From: Natronoglomus mannanivorans
GTDB lineage: Archaea > Halobacteriota > Halobacteria > Halobacteriales > Natrialbaceae
DNA: 64,000 nt
Assembly (NCBI GenBank): GCA_025517485.1
Contig: JAOPKB010000016.1
Span: 82,330-146,329 of the forward strand
Direction: 5' to 3'
The position numbers and the translations under genes were made by a program. The notes below the pieces were generated by a model. The model did not search any database. It was given only the letters and a program-made list of their open reading frames with translations, and was not told the origin of the DNA. Below are positions 45,249-54,275 of this stretch, one piece after another; positions within the stretch are counted from its first letter, which is position 1; each line of letters starts with the position of its first letter.

Positions 45249-45394
45249 GATCGAGCAGGCACGGTCAGACAACGGTCGTTCTCGTCGGGATCGGATACTC
45301 GAGAGCGATTCCCGTCGTTCGTGTTTCGTTGCTCGACTCCTCTTTGGGAGCAGACACCTCGAGAAAAAACCGACAGTAAACGGGTCAGGTCCGG

Positions 45395-46327
45395 TTACTT
45401 GTGACGGTCGAGCAGGTCGTAGCTGCGCTCCCACTCGGCGTCGTCGTCGAAGTACCGTTCGGCGAGGGGCTCTCGGGGCATCTCGCCGAGGTCTTTCTTC
45501 TGTTCCTGATAGGACGGTCGCTCGTCGACGAAGAACCGACCCGTGAGGACGGTTCCCTCGTGGAGTGCGTTCTCCGCTTCGAACATCATGTCCTGTGCTT
45601 CCTCGCGGTCGGTGATGTCGAAGTCGTAGTCGTCGGACTCCTGGACGTCGACGTAGGGGACGTACTGGCGTGCGTCCTTGTTCCAGGTCGGACACTGGGT
45701 CAGGAAGTCGATGTGTGCGAAGCCGTCGTGTTCGATGGCTTCCGCGATGATCTCCTTGGCCTGATTCGGGTTCACCGCTGCGGTGCGGGCGATGTAGGTC
45801 GCCCCCGAGGTCAGCCCCAGCGATAGCGGTCGGATCGGCGATTTCGCGTTGCCGTGGGGGGTCGTCTTCGACTTGTGGCCCTTCGGCGAGGTCGGCGAGG
45901 TCTGGCCTTTCGTCAGGCCGAAGACCTCGTTGTTGAACACGATATACGTCATATCGTGGTTCTCGCGGGCCGTGTGCATGAAGTGGTTGCCGCCGATCCC
46001 GTAGCCGTCACCGTCTCCGCCGGCGGCGATCACTTCGAGGCCGTCGTTGGCCAGTTTCGCCGCACGAGCGACCGGCAGTGAGCGGCCGTGGATCGTGTGG
46101 AACCCGTACGTGTCGAGGTAGCTGTTCAGTTTGCCCGAGCAGCCGATACCCGTCACGGTGAGAACCTCTTCGGGCGTACGCCCGACTTCCGGGAGGGCCT
46201 GCTTCAGCGCTTTGAGGACGCCGAAGTCACCACAGCCCGGACACCAGGTCGGCTGGGGCTCGTTACCGGCCGTGAACTCCTCACGGTCGATGTCGCGTTC
46301 TTCTCCGATTGCGTTGAATGCACTCAT
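45395..46327 (-). CDS. porB: Pyruvate:ferredoxin oxidoreductase beta subunit
   Basis: A 310-residue thiamine-diphosphate subunit. The Cys-binding motif CPGCGD is at residues 29-34. TGIGCSGKLNSY gives another Cys near residue 63. The diphosphate motif GGDGDGYGIGG runs on to the Asn pair in FNNEVFGLTKGQTSPTS. Its similarity to the haloarchaeal PorB rather than KorB comes from remembered sequence style (the MSAFNAIGEE start). The start lies two bases after the porA stop, so the two form one translational unit. It catalyses CoA-dependent oxidative decarboxylation, with ferredoxin as acceptor. Confidence 0.85.
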   Translation of the reverse strand: MSAFNAIGEERDIDREEFTAGNEPQPTWCPGCGDFGVLKALKQALPEVGRTPEEVLTVTGIGCSGKLNSYLDTYGFHTIHGRSLPVARAAKLANDGLEVIAAGGDGDGYGIGGNHFMHTARENHDMTYIVFNNEVFGLTKGQTSPTSPKGHKSKTTPHGNAKSPIRPLSLGLTSGATYIARTAAVNPNQAKEIIAEAIEHDGFAHIDFLTQCPTWNKDARQYVPYVDVQESDDYDFDITDREEAQDMMFEAENALHEGTVLTGRFFVDERPSYQEQKKDLGEMPREPLAERYFDDDAEWERSYDLLDRHK

Positions 46328-46329
46328 GA

Positions 46330-48243
46330 TTAATCACCTGCGGCAGGTTCGATGTGGACCTGTGCCGTTGGTTCCTCGTCCGAGTCCTCGATGCGGAGCT
46401 CGTAGCTCTCGACGATCTCGGCGGGCTCGAACGGGTTGCCGTTGTACTTGAGGAGACTGGTCAGTTTCTCGCCGTAACGACCGAGTTCCTTCTGGATGTG
46501 GCCGCGGAACTGCGCCGTCGCGTTCATCTCGACGACCATAACCTCGTCGACGCTCTCGATGAACTCCGTAATCTCGTTCTCGGGGAACGGCATCATATCT
46601 GAGACCCCGAGACCCTTAACGGAACTGCCGGCGTCGTTCAGCCGTTCGACGGCCTCTTCGACGGCACCCTGGGAGGAACCCCAGGTGATGATCCCGTAAT
46701 CGGCCGACTCGTCGCCGAAGAACGTCTGGTTGGACTCGTGTTCTTCCTCGAGTTCCTCTCGAATGGACTCGAGTTTCTGGAGACGGCGCTCCATCTGGAA
46801 GACCCGGTTGTCAGCGTCCTCGCAGATGTGGCCGGTCGGGGTGTGTTCGTTCCCCGTCGCGAGGTAGCGTCCGCCCGACTGTCCGGGCAGCGAGCGCGGA
46901 CTGACGCCGTTGTCCGTCGTGTCGGGGTCGTGCTGGAAGCGCTCGAACTTGCCGGAGGCGTCGTGGGCGGCCTCCGCGAGTTCGTCTTCGGTGAGCGTCG
47001 AACCGAGACCCGGTTCGGGCTCGCGGTCGAAAAAGGAGACGGGAACGTTCGTGTTCTCGCCCGAGAGCTTCTGATCGTAGATGATGATCGCCGGAATCTG
47101 GTACTCGTAGGCGATGTGGAACGCCAGTCGCGTCTGCTCGTAGGCTTCCTCGACGTTCCCCGGTGCGAAGACGACCCGCGAGGAGTCGCCCTGACTCGTG
47201 TAGAGGACGAACTCGAGGTCGGCCTGTTCGGGTTTCGTCGGCATCCCGGTCGAGGGACCGGCACGCATGGACTCGAGCAAGACGATCGGTGTCTCGGTCA
47301 TCTCCGCGAGGCCGAGCGGTTCGGACATCAGCGCGAAGCCACCGCCCGAGGAACCGGACATGGCTTTCGCGCCGGCGTGGCTCGCGCCGACGGCCAGCGC
47401 CGCGGCAGCGATCTCGTCCTCGACCTGTTCGGAGATCCCGCCCATGTCGGGCAGGTGCTGGGACATGATCGTGAACACGTCGGTCCACGGCGTCATCGGG
47501 TAGCCGGCGATGAACCGACAGCCGGCGTCGATGGAACCGTAGGCGATCGCGTTCGATCCCGAGAGCAGCGCCTGTTCTTCCTCGTGTTCACCCTCCGGAA
47601 TCCGGAGGTCGTGTGTGAACTCGAACTCCTCGTGAACGATGTCGTTCGCTTCCTGGAAGATGTCGAGGTTGGCCTGCAGAACGTCTCCAGACATCTTCGA
47701 GTCTTCCATGGCCTCGACGAACGGATCGAGGTCCATGCCGAGCAGCGCGGCGGTGACGCCGACACCGGCGGTGTTGCGCATGACTTCTCGGCCGTGTTCG
47801 CGGGCGAGCGAGCGCAGATCCATCGGGAAGACGTGCCAGTCGTTCTCCTCGGCACGCTCCTCGAGGTTCAGGTCTTCGACGTCCTCCTCGCTGATGAGGC
47901 CCGTGTCGTAGACGATGATGCCGCCTTCGCGGAGGTCGTCCAGATTCTCTGAGAGTGGCTTGACCTCCTCGTTGCCGTAGTAGGCGTCTTCCTGTGGGTT
48001 GCGGGCGAACGAATCCCCCAGCGCGAGGAGGAAGTTGTAGCCGTCGCCCCGTGACTGTACCTCGTGCCCTGCGGCTCGGATCTCGACGTACGTGTGACCA
48101 CCGCGAATCCGTGACGGATAGTGTCGGTGGGTAAAGACGTCCAGCCCCGAGCGCATCAGCACCTTCGCGAATGTCTGACTCGTCGAGTCGATTCCGTCTC
48201 CGGAACCGCCTGCGATTCGCCAGATAAGTTCGTTGTCGCTCAT
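46330..48243 (-). CDS. porA: Pyruvate:ferredoxin oxidoreductase gamma-alpha subunit
   Basis: A 637-residue fused subunit. Residues 1-200 form the gamma domain (WRIAGGSGDGIDSTSQ and HYPSRIRGGHTYVEIR). The alpha domain follows with ALLSGSNAIAYGSIDAGCRFIAGYPMTPWTD and MSGSSGGGFALMSEPLGLAEM. This gamma-alpha fusion is the haloarchaeal form. An SD-like or leaderless start at 48243 cannot be told. It precedes porB by two bases. Specificity for pyruvate over 2-oxoglutarate rests on sequence resemblance only. No delta (ferredoxin-like) subunit is encoded here; haloarchaea use a separate [2Fe-2S] ferredoxin. Confidence 0.85.
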   Translation of the reverse strand: MSDNELIWRIAGGSGDGIDSTSQTFAKVLMRSGLDVFTHRHYPSRIRGGHTYVEIRAAGHEVQSRGDGYNFLLALGDSFARNPQEDAYYGNEEVKPLSENLDDLREGGIIVYDTGLISEEDVEDLNLEERAEENDWHVFPMDLRSLAREHGREVMRNTAGVGVTAALLGMDLDPFVEAMEDSKMSGDVLQANLDIFQEANDIVHEEFEFTHDLRIPEGEHEEEQALLSGSNAIAYGSIDAGCRFIAGYPMTPWTDVFTIMSQHLPDMGGISEQVEDEIAAAALAVGASHAGAKAMSGSSGGGFALMSEPLGLAEMTETPIVLLESMRAGPSTGMPTKPEQADLEFVLYTSQGDSSRVVFAPGNVEEAYEQTRLAFHIAYEYQIPAIIIYDQKLSGENTNVPVSFFDREPEPGLGSTLTEDELAEAAHDASGKFERFQHDPDTTDNGVSPRSLPGQSGGRYLATGNEHTPTGHICEDADNRVFQMERRLQKLESIREELEEEHESNQTFFGDESADYGIITWGSSQGAVEEAVERLNDAGSSVKGLGVSDMMPFPENEITEFIESVDEVMVVEMNATAQFRGHIQKELGRYGEKLTSLLKYNGNPFEPAEIVESYELRIEDSDEEPTAQVHIEPAAGD

Positions 48244-48663
48244 AGGTAGGATGTGGCCTCGTAGGCCAGCGGTACCCGAGATTTTGCCCTACCGAACCTA
48301 AAGCCTTTGCTATACATTACCAAGAATCTTTCGTGAAGAATGAACGTCCACTACGACTGTCCGCGCCTCGGTACCGAAAGAAACCGAAAAACCGGTTCAG
48401 AATGTTATAAGATAATTCACAGGACGGCGAACCGTACTGGAATCGCCCACCGGCGGGCAGTTCTCCTCGCGGATCTACGTCCAGTGGCGAGCAACCGGCT
48501 GATTACGGTCTACGGACGATCCATTCACAGAGTGTAGCACAGAACAGGACCGTAGCAACGAAGAACACTGTTCAGTGCAGATTCGTGTGAGAACGGATCC
48601 CTCGAGGACCACTCTCGAGGGTCGCGTGTTCGAGTGTCGCTTCGGTCTGCGGCCGGCTGTCGC
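48244..48663. other. 420-base region, no gene seen
   Basis: Carries the promoter of porAB (a CTTTAGG-like AT stretch in the first 60 bases read on the minus strand). No tRNA-like or coding feature with recognisable similarity was seen in the rest. It separates porAB from the converging-side aroC stop. Confidence 0.5.
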
Positions 48664-49815
48664 CTACTCGTTCTGGGGGTTACTCGGGTGGTAGTCAGTG
48701 TCGTACTTCCCCGGCTCGCCGTCGACGCGGTCGGGATTGATGCGCCCGGACAACAGCATGAAGTCGACGAGGGTGAGCGCGAGCATCGCCTCGACGACGG
48801 GGACGCCACGCGGCGGGAGGACGGGATCGTGACGGCCGATGACCTTCTCCTCCTTGAGTTCGCCCGTCTCCCAGTCGGCGGTCTGCTGGCTCTTCGGAAT
48901 CGAGGTCGGCGCGTGGAGCGTGACCTCGCCGTAGATCGGTTCGCCGGAACTGATACCGCCCTGGATGCCACCGTGATCGTTCTCGACGGGCGTTGGATTC
49001 CCTTCCTCATCAAATTCCCAGTCGTCGTTTCGATCCTTTCCGGTCCACTCGGCGGCCTCGGTGCCGAGGCCGAACTCGAAAGCCGTGGTCGCGGGGACGG
49101 CCATCATCGCCTGGCCCAGCCGCGCGGACAGCGAGTCGAATCGCGGCGCGCCGAGTCCGACGGGAACGCCGCGTGCCTCGAAGTAGATGCTGCCGCCGAT
49201 GGAATCGCCCTCCTCCTGATACTCTTCGATCAGCTCCTGCATCTCCGCGGCCGTCTCGGGGTGGGCACACCGGACGTCGTTTTCCTCCGAGTGCTCTTTG
49301 ATCTCCTCGAAACTGACCTCGGGCGCTTCGACGTCGCCGATCTGGTTGACGTGGGCCTTGAGTTCGATCCCTTCTTGGGCGAGGAGTTTCTTCGCGATCG
49401 CGCCCGCGGCGACCCAGTTGACCGTCTCTCTGGCCGAACTGCGTCCGCCGCCGCCCCAGTTTCGCGTGCCGAACTTCGCCGAGTACGTGAAGTCGCCGTG
49501 GCTCGGCCGTGGCGCGGTGATGAAGGGTTCGTACTTGCCCGAGCGGGCGTCCTTGTTCTGGATAACCAGCCCGATGGGCGTCCCGGTCGTGTAGCCGTCC
49601 TGAATTCCGGATTTGATCGAGACCGCGTCCGGTTCTCCCCGACTGGTCGTGATCATCGACTGTCCAGGTTTTCGTCGATCCAGGTCGCCCTGAATGTCGT
49701 CTTCCGAGAGCTCGAGGCCGGCCGGGCACCCCGAGATCGTACAGCCCATCGCCTTCCCGTGGCTCTCGCCGAACGTGGTCACCTGGAAGAGGCGACCGAA
49801 ACGGTTGCCGTTCAT
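48664..49815 (-). CDS. aroC: Chorismate synthase
   Basis: Converts EPSP to chorismate with reduced flavin. It has 383 residues, of normal size. Signature motifs: GESHGKAMG near residue 17, TGTPIGLVIQN and the flavin/phosphate-binding GGRSSARETVNWVAAGAIA, then GGIQGGISSGEP. The start is the ATG at 49815; the frame continues to 49956 without homology. It completes the shikimate theme begun by aroE at 7 kb, though it is not adjacent. Confidence 0.96.
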   Translation of the reverse strand: MNGNRFGRLFQVTTFGESHGKAMGCTISGCPAGLELSEDDIQGDLDRRKPGQSMITTSRGEPDAVSIKSGIQDGYTTGTPIGLVIQNKDARSGKYEPFITAPRPSHGDFTYSAKFGTRNWGGGGRSSARETVNWVAAGAIAKKLLAQEGIELKAHVNQIGDVEAPEVSFEEIKEHSEENDVRCAHPETAAEMQELIEEYQEEGDSIGGSIYFEARGVPVGLGAPRFDSLSARLGQAMMAVPATTAFEFGLGTEAAEWTGKDRNDDWEFDEEGNPTPVENDHGGIQGGISSGEPIYGEVTLHAPTSIPKSQQTADWETGELKEEKVIGRHDPVLPPRGVPVVEAMLALTLVDFMLLSGRINPDRVDGEPGKYDTDYHPSNPQNE

Positions 49816-50016
49816 TATCCACCCCTGAGAGACGGGGCCACTTAGCGGTGCATGATTCGCGGACAGACGATCGGTCCGGACTGTGGCTCGGTCGTCTCTC
49901 GAGCGCTCTCGTCTCGTTGGATTTTCGATTTCAGTACCGAACGGGAGATTGACCACGACCTCCCGTACACATATTTCAATGGGAAACTACATTTCACATA
50001 GAAGTAGGCAAAAGTT

Positions 50017-50025
50017 CATTATACT
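50017..50025 (+). promoter_or_regulatory. TATA box of the histidine kinase gene
   Basis: CATTATACT at 50017-50025 lies 26 bases before the ATG at 50052, so the transcript would be leaderless. A closely similar CATTATACAG lies before the nitric oxide reductase gene at 59909-59918. Confidence 0.5.
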
Positions 50026-50051
50026 GCAACCATCACACACACAAGTACGTT

Positions 50052-52223
50052 ATGGACGAGTTCGATGCAGCGTCGGTCTCGCTGCTCTACGTCGACGGCG
50101 ATCCGCAGGCCCGAAATCGACTGTCACTGGCCATCGCGGACCACGACTCCGTCTCGGTCGTGACCGCGTCGACCGGCACCGACGCGGTTCAGTATCTCGA
50201 GGGCGAGGGGACGGGTGACGAAGACGAGAGTCGGGTGAGTGTCGACACCGACATCGACTGTCTCGTGAGCCCGTTCGAACTCCCCGACACGACCGGTCTC
50301 GAGTTACTCCGACTCCTCAGAGACGACGACGAGCGGCTACCGTTTCTCCTCTATCCCACCGCCGAACACGGGAGCGAACGACTCGCGAGCGAGGCTCTCG
50401 GCGCGGGGGCGACGAGCTATCTCCCTCGGTCGCTCGACGACGGCTACGAGACGTTACTCGAGCGCGTTCTCGAGTCAGTCGCCGACTATCGGCAGACCGA
50501 ACGGCTGCGTCTCGAAGCGGATATGTTCGACACCCTGCTATCGAACGTCCCCATCTCCATTTACTTCAAGGATCGTGAGGGTCGTCACATTCGCGTTTCG
50601 GACGAGGTCGGACCGACGATGTCGCTCGATCCGATCGGCAAGACCGATCCAGAGCTATACGGCGAGGAGATCGGCGCACACGCCCAGCAATCCTACGAGG
50701 ACGACATGGAGGTGATCGAAAGCGGTGAGCCGATCATCGACAAGGAAGAGGTCTGGTCGATCGACCAGCCCGACGCCGACACGCTCTGGCTCCGGTCGAC
50801 GAAGATTCCGTGGCGAGACGACGAGGGAACCGTCCGCGGACTCGTCGGCATCACTCGCGACATCACCGAACTGAAACGCCGAGAGGAGGAACTCGAGTTA
50901 CAGACCCAGCGTCTCGATCGGTTCGCCAGTTTCGCCTCCCACGACCTCCGGAACCCGCTGAACATCGCACAGGGCTACCTCGAACTCGCCATCGAGAACG
51001 GTGACGGCTCGAGACTCGGGGAGGTCCAGCGCGCACTCGAGAAGATGGACGAGTTGATCGACGACCTGCTGTCGACGGCTCAAAGCGACGTCGGGCTCGC
51101 GTCGGTCGGTCCCGTTCCGCTCGAGGCGGTCGTCGAGGACGTCTGGGCCGAGCGCATGGCCGCGGACGCGACGCTCCGGACCGAGTTTCCCGAAGAGACC
51201 GTTATCCACGCCGACGAGAGTCTCCTGCGACAGCTCCTGGAGAACCTGTTTCGAAACGCGCTCGATCACGCCGGCGCTCGCGTCGAGATTACCGTCGGCG
51301 TCACCGAGACGGGCTTTTTCGTCGCGGACGACGGGCCCGGAATCCCGGCGGGGGATCAGGACGCGATTTTCGAGTACGGCTACACCAACGCCGAGGGCGG
51401 CACGGGAATCGGGCTCGCGATCGTCAATCAGGTCGCCGACGCCCACGACTGGAGCCTGTCGGTATCGGCCGCGTTGTCCGGTGGCGCCCGATTCAATCTC
51501 GAGAACTGTCTCGTGGTCACCCGGCCGGTGACCATCGACGACAGTGTCGGTGACAGTGATGGCCTCGATACTATCGACGCAGTCGCCGGTGTCGCCGGTA
51601 TCGCCGACGATAACGGAACCGGAACCAGCGAGACGACCGACGGCGGCGGTCACGAGCGGTCACTGCTGGAACTCCACGATCACGTCGATATCGGGACGAC
51701 CACGCCACCCGGAGACGCTCGATACGACGAGACCACCGCCGAGTGGACCGTCCGCGGCGGCGGTCGGAACCTCTGGCACAAGACCGACGAGAGCCACGTC
51801 GTCTACACAGACGTCGACGGCGACGCGCGGATCGTCGGCCGGGTCGCCAGTATCGAGACGGTCAACGAGTACAGCAAGGCGGGGCTGATGTTCCGGGGCG
51901 ACCTCGAGGCGGGATCGCCACTCGGCTACGTCGGCCTGACGCCCTGTGACGAATCGGAGGTCCTCTGGCGGGCCGACCCGACCGACGACATCGTCAGCTA
52001 CCAGCTCACGAACGAGACGACGGCTCCCCACTGGTATCGCATCGACCGGCTCGGCGACGAGGTGATCTGTTATCACTCGGGCGACGGCGAAGAGTGGATC
52101 CCGGTCGACCAGCGCACGATCGAGTACGAGGGTACTGCAGTGCTCGGACTGGCCGTCTGTAGTCACGACCCGGAGAAGACCTGTACGGCCGTCTTCGACG
52201 ACGTTCGAGTCGTCGATCTCTGA
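50052..52223 (+). CDS. PAS histidine kinase with degenerate receiver and C-terminal sandwich-like domain
   Basis: A 723-residue soluble kinase. Residues 10-145 resemble a receiver domain, but the site usually filled by the phospho-accepting Asp reads VSPFEL, with Pro74. Residues 155-275 are a PAS domain (TLLSNVPISIYFKDREG, GITRDITELKRRE). The dimerisation helix carries His297 in FASHDLRNPL. The ATPase domain has Asn402 in NLFRNALDH, DDGPGIP at 426-432 and GGTGIGL at 449-455. Residues about 540-723 form a region not found in ordinary kinases, with SKAGLMFRGDLEAG near 608 and regular beta-like strands; it resembles DUF1349/concanavalin-like domains. No transmembrane helix is seen, so the whole protein is probably cytoplasmic. 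Confidence 0.82.
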   Translation: MDEFDAASVSLLYVDGDPQARNRLSLAIADHDSVSVVTASTGTDAVQYLEGEGTGDEDESRVSVDTDIDCLVSPFELPDTTGLELLRLLRDDDERLPFLLYPTAEHGSERLASEALGAGATSYLPRSLDDGYETLLERVLESVADYRQTERLRLEADMFDTLLSNVPISIYFKDREGRHIRVSDEVGPTMSLDPIGKTDPELYGEEIGAHAQQSYEDDMEVIESGEPIIDKEEVWSIDQPDADTLWLRSTKIPWRDDEGTVRGLVGITRDITELKRREEELELQTQRLDRFASFASHDLRNPLNIAQGYLELAIENGDGSRLGEVQRALEKMDELIDDLLSTAQSDVGLASVGPVPLEAVVEDVWAERMAADATLRTEFPEETVIHADESLLRQLLENLFRNALDHAGARVEITVGVTETGFFVADDGPGIPAGDQDAIFEYGYTNAEGGTGIGLAIVNQVADAHDWSLSVSAALSGGARFNLENCLVVTRPVTIDDSVGDSDGLDTIDAVAGVAGIADDNGTGTSETTDGGGHERSLLELHDHVDIGTTTPPGDARYDETTAEWTVRGGGRNLWHKTDESHVVYTDVDGDARIVGRVASIETVNEYSKAGLMFRGDLEAGSPLGYVGLTPCDESEVLWRADPTDDIVSYQLTNETTAPHWYRIDRLGDEVICYHSGDGEEWIPVDQRTIEYEGTAVLGLAVCSHDPEKTCTAVFDDVRVVDL

Positions 52224-52250
52224 TAGTCTGCTTTTATCTCGTCTTCCGTC

Positions 52251-53105
52251 TCAGCTCGGTCGTGACGCCCACCGCTCGTCGTCGCCGTCGTCCTGTGGCT
52301 CGTATCCGAGCACCTCGCGTGCGTGGTCGATGTCGAACCAGCGTCGGTCGTTGGCGCTGACGCCGTAGAAGACGTCGTAGTCGACGTCGTCGTCTTGCAG
52401 ACATCGATCGACCATCTGTGCGTGATCGCGTCGGGACTGCCACATACACTTCAGGCGCGCGACCTGCGTTTCGTAGGCGTCACTTCCGCGTTCGAAGTCG
52501 CCGTTGTCGACCGCTCGCTCGGCGTCGCCGTAGGGGTGATCGTACTCGCGGTCTCGCACCGCACAGATCCGGAGCGCGTAACACCGGACGTCGTGGGCGT
52601 CCGCGGCAAGTCGACAGAGTCCTTCGGCGTATACCTTTTCGGAACCGTACATCGAGTCCGGGCGAGGCTGGACGGTGTGGTCGACCATCAGGTCGACGCT
52701 CGAGTCCGGATAGTAGATCTCGGGCGCGTTCTCGACCTCGTAGAGCCCGACCGCGTGGTTCGAGGAGGCGTAGACGATCGAGTCGACGTCGGCGTCGACC
52801 GCGGCACCGATCGCGTTCGCGTGCAGTCGCAGGTTCTCACCGTGGGCATCCGACCACGCGATCTCCTGATCGCTCGGTCCGCCATCGTCCATCGGCACGT
52901 GCGCGAGGTGGATCAACGCGTCCATCCCCTCGAGTTCCGAACGGAGCGTTTCCGTGTCTCGAGCGTCGGCCACCACGGACTCGACGTTCGGGTCCGGGTG
53001 CTCCTCGAGGTCGAGACTCGTGATGTCGTAGGCCTCGCGATCGGCGAGGTGGTCCGTAATCGCGGTACCGACCGTTCCAGCGCCGCCGGTGATCAAGACG
53101 TCCAT
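52251..53105 (-). CDS. NAD-dependent sugar dehydrogenase of the Azf type
   Basis: A 284-residue extended short-chain dehydrogenase. The nucleotide motif GGAGTVG is at 7-13. The active site is YASSNHAVGLYE followed by Tyr-x3-Lys in MYGSEKVYAEG. The SSNHAVG and late YDVFYGVSANDRRWFDIDHAREVLGY segments match Azf, the haloarchaeal NAD-dependent glucose-6-phosphate dehydrogenase, or uronate-dehydrogenase relatives. It differs from Haloferax Azf in detail, so the exact sugar is uncertain. It lies next to a DapA-superfamily lyase, as expected for a sugar-acid pathway. Confidence 0.75.
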   Translation of the reverse strand: MDVLITGGAGTVGTAITDHLADREAYDITSLDLEEHPDPNVESVVADARDTETLRSELEGMDALIHLAHVPMDDGGPSDQEIAWSDAHGENLRLHANAIGAAVDADVDSIVYASSNHAVGLYEVENAPEIYYPDSSVDLMVDHTVQPRPDSMYGSEKVYAEGLCRLAADAHDVRCYALRICAVRDREYDHPYGDAERAVDNGDFERGSDAYETQVARLKCMWQSRRDHAQMVDRCLQDDDVDYDVFYGVSANDRRWFDIDHAREVLGYEPQDDGDDERWASRPS

Positions 53106-53188
53106 AGTCGGCCGTTTGCACGTGCAGTGGTATCATGGTTCAGGTGGCGGCGATCCGGTTTCGACTCCGCGCTTTGATCCGGTCGTCG

Positions 53189-53239
53189 GCTCCCGGCTCT
53201 CGACTCTCGGCTCTCAGTTTTTAGCTCCCGGCTCTCGAC
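53189..53239. repeat. Direct 16-base repeat
   Basis: GCTCCCGGCTCTCGAC occurs at 53189-53204 and again at 53224-53239, with a related CTCTCGG unit between. The pair fills most of the 152-base gap between the Azf-like gene and the aldolase-like gene. It looks like local slippage or duplication rather than a known element. Confidence 0.5.
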
Positions 53240-53257
53240 ACTCCGAGCCACTCGGTA

Positions 53258-54151
53258 TCAGCGGTCTTCGGAATCGGCGACCTCGAGTGCCCGGTCGACG
53301 GCCGTCTCGAGCGTTGCGGGATCGTCGATGGGGACCAGCGGCGGTCGGACGTCGTCGGTCGGAAGGACGCCGCGGTGGACGAGTGCCGCCTTCGCCGCCG
53401 GCGCGAACCCGAACTCCGTACAGGCCTCGAAGACGGGGGTGATAGCCTCGCGCTGGAGTCGTGCGCCGCGAGCGTCCTGAGCGCGCTCGATCGTCTCGGC
53501 GAAGACGTCCGGGAGAGCATTCGACAGCGCGTTGACGCCACCGTCGGCACCCATCCGCAGTGCGGGGACGAGCAGCGCGTCGTACCCCTGCAGACACAGG
53601 AACTCATCGGGAACCTTGCGCTGTACCGACAGGAAGTACTCGAGGTCGCCACTCGAGTCCTTGAGGCCGACGATCCGATCGTGGTCGGCGGCCGCGGCGA
53701 CGGTTTCGGGATCGATCCGCTGGCCGGTACACTGCGGGATGTTGTAGAGCAAGAGCGGGAGCGAGACGCGGTCGGCGACCGCCTCGAAGAACTGCCGATC
53801 GCCGTCCGGTGCGTTCGCGGTGTGGAAGTACGGCGGGACGATCACGGCGGCGTCGGCACCCGCCGCGTCGGCGTCCGCGACGTACTCGACCGTCTTCGCG
53901 ACGCTCGTCGCGGCCGCCCCTGCGACGACCGGCACCTCTGCGCAGTCGACGGTCACCTCGAGTACTCGCCGGCGTTCGTCGGGCGAAAGGCTCGCGAACT
54001 CGCCGGTCGTTCCACAGGGGAAGACGGCGTCGACGCCGGTCTGGACGTGCTCGAGGAGCGACTCGAGGGCAGCTTCGTCGACAGCGTCGTCGAACGGTGT
54101 CACGATCGGACAGGTGATTCCGCGCAGGGCGTTCTGGATCGGCATGGACAT
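53258..54151 (-). CDS. DapA/NAL superfamily aldolase, not classical DapA
   Basis: A 297-residue TIM-barrel lyase. The Schiff-base Lys164 is in VGLKDSSG and Tyr136 is in LYNIP. The Gly-Thr-Thr-Gly pocket is CGTTGE at 46-51. The arginine that holds the aspartate semialdehyde carboxylate in DapA (PSRTG in the copy at 24.6 kb) is absent; the loop reads PQCTGQR. This points to a keto-sugar-acid aldolase such as a KDG/KDPG-type enzyme. Two ATGs (54151, 54145) open the frame. It lies beside the Azf-like dehydrogenase on the same strand. Confidence 0.8.
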   Translation of the reverse strand: MSMPIQNALRGITCPIVTPFDDAVDEAALESLLEHVQTGVDAVFPCGTTGEFASLSPDERRRVLEVTVDCAEVPVVAGAAATSVAKTVEYVADADAAGADAAVIVPPYFHTANAPDGDRQFFEAVADRVSLPLLLYNIPQCTGQRIDPETVAAAADHDRIVGLKDSSGDLEYFLSVQRKVPDEFLCLQGYDALLVPALRMGADGGVNALSNALPDVFAETIERAQDARGARLQREAITPVFEACTEFGFAPAAKAALVHRGVLPTDDVRPPLVPIDDPATLETAVDRALEVADSEDR

Positions 54152-54275
54152 AGAGACGGGTCCGTCTCCGGGATATTGGGTCTATCGTCGGAACCGGGGA
54201 TCGGCGCCGTCGGCTGCCAGCGGCTCGAACCCTGCAAGCGAAATCCCTTCCCGCAATCGGCCCTGTCCCCGTTCG

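Noticed and set aside
45395..48243. KorAB (2-oxoglutarate) instead of PorAB
   Set aside because: Remembered haloarchaeal KorAB proteins are shorter and differ in the N-terminal and TPP regions; only an alignment would be decisive.
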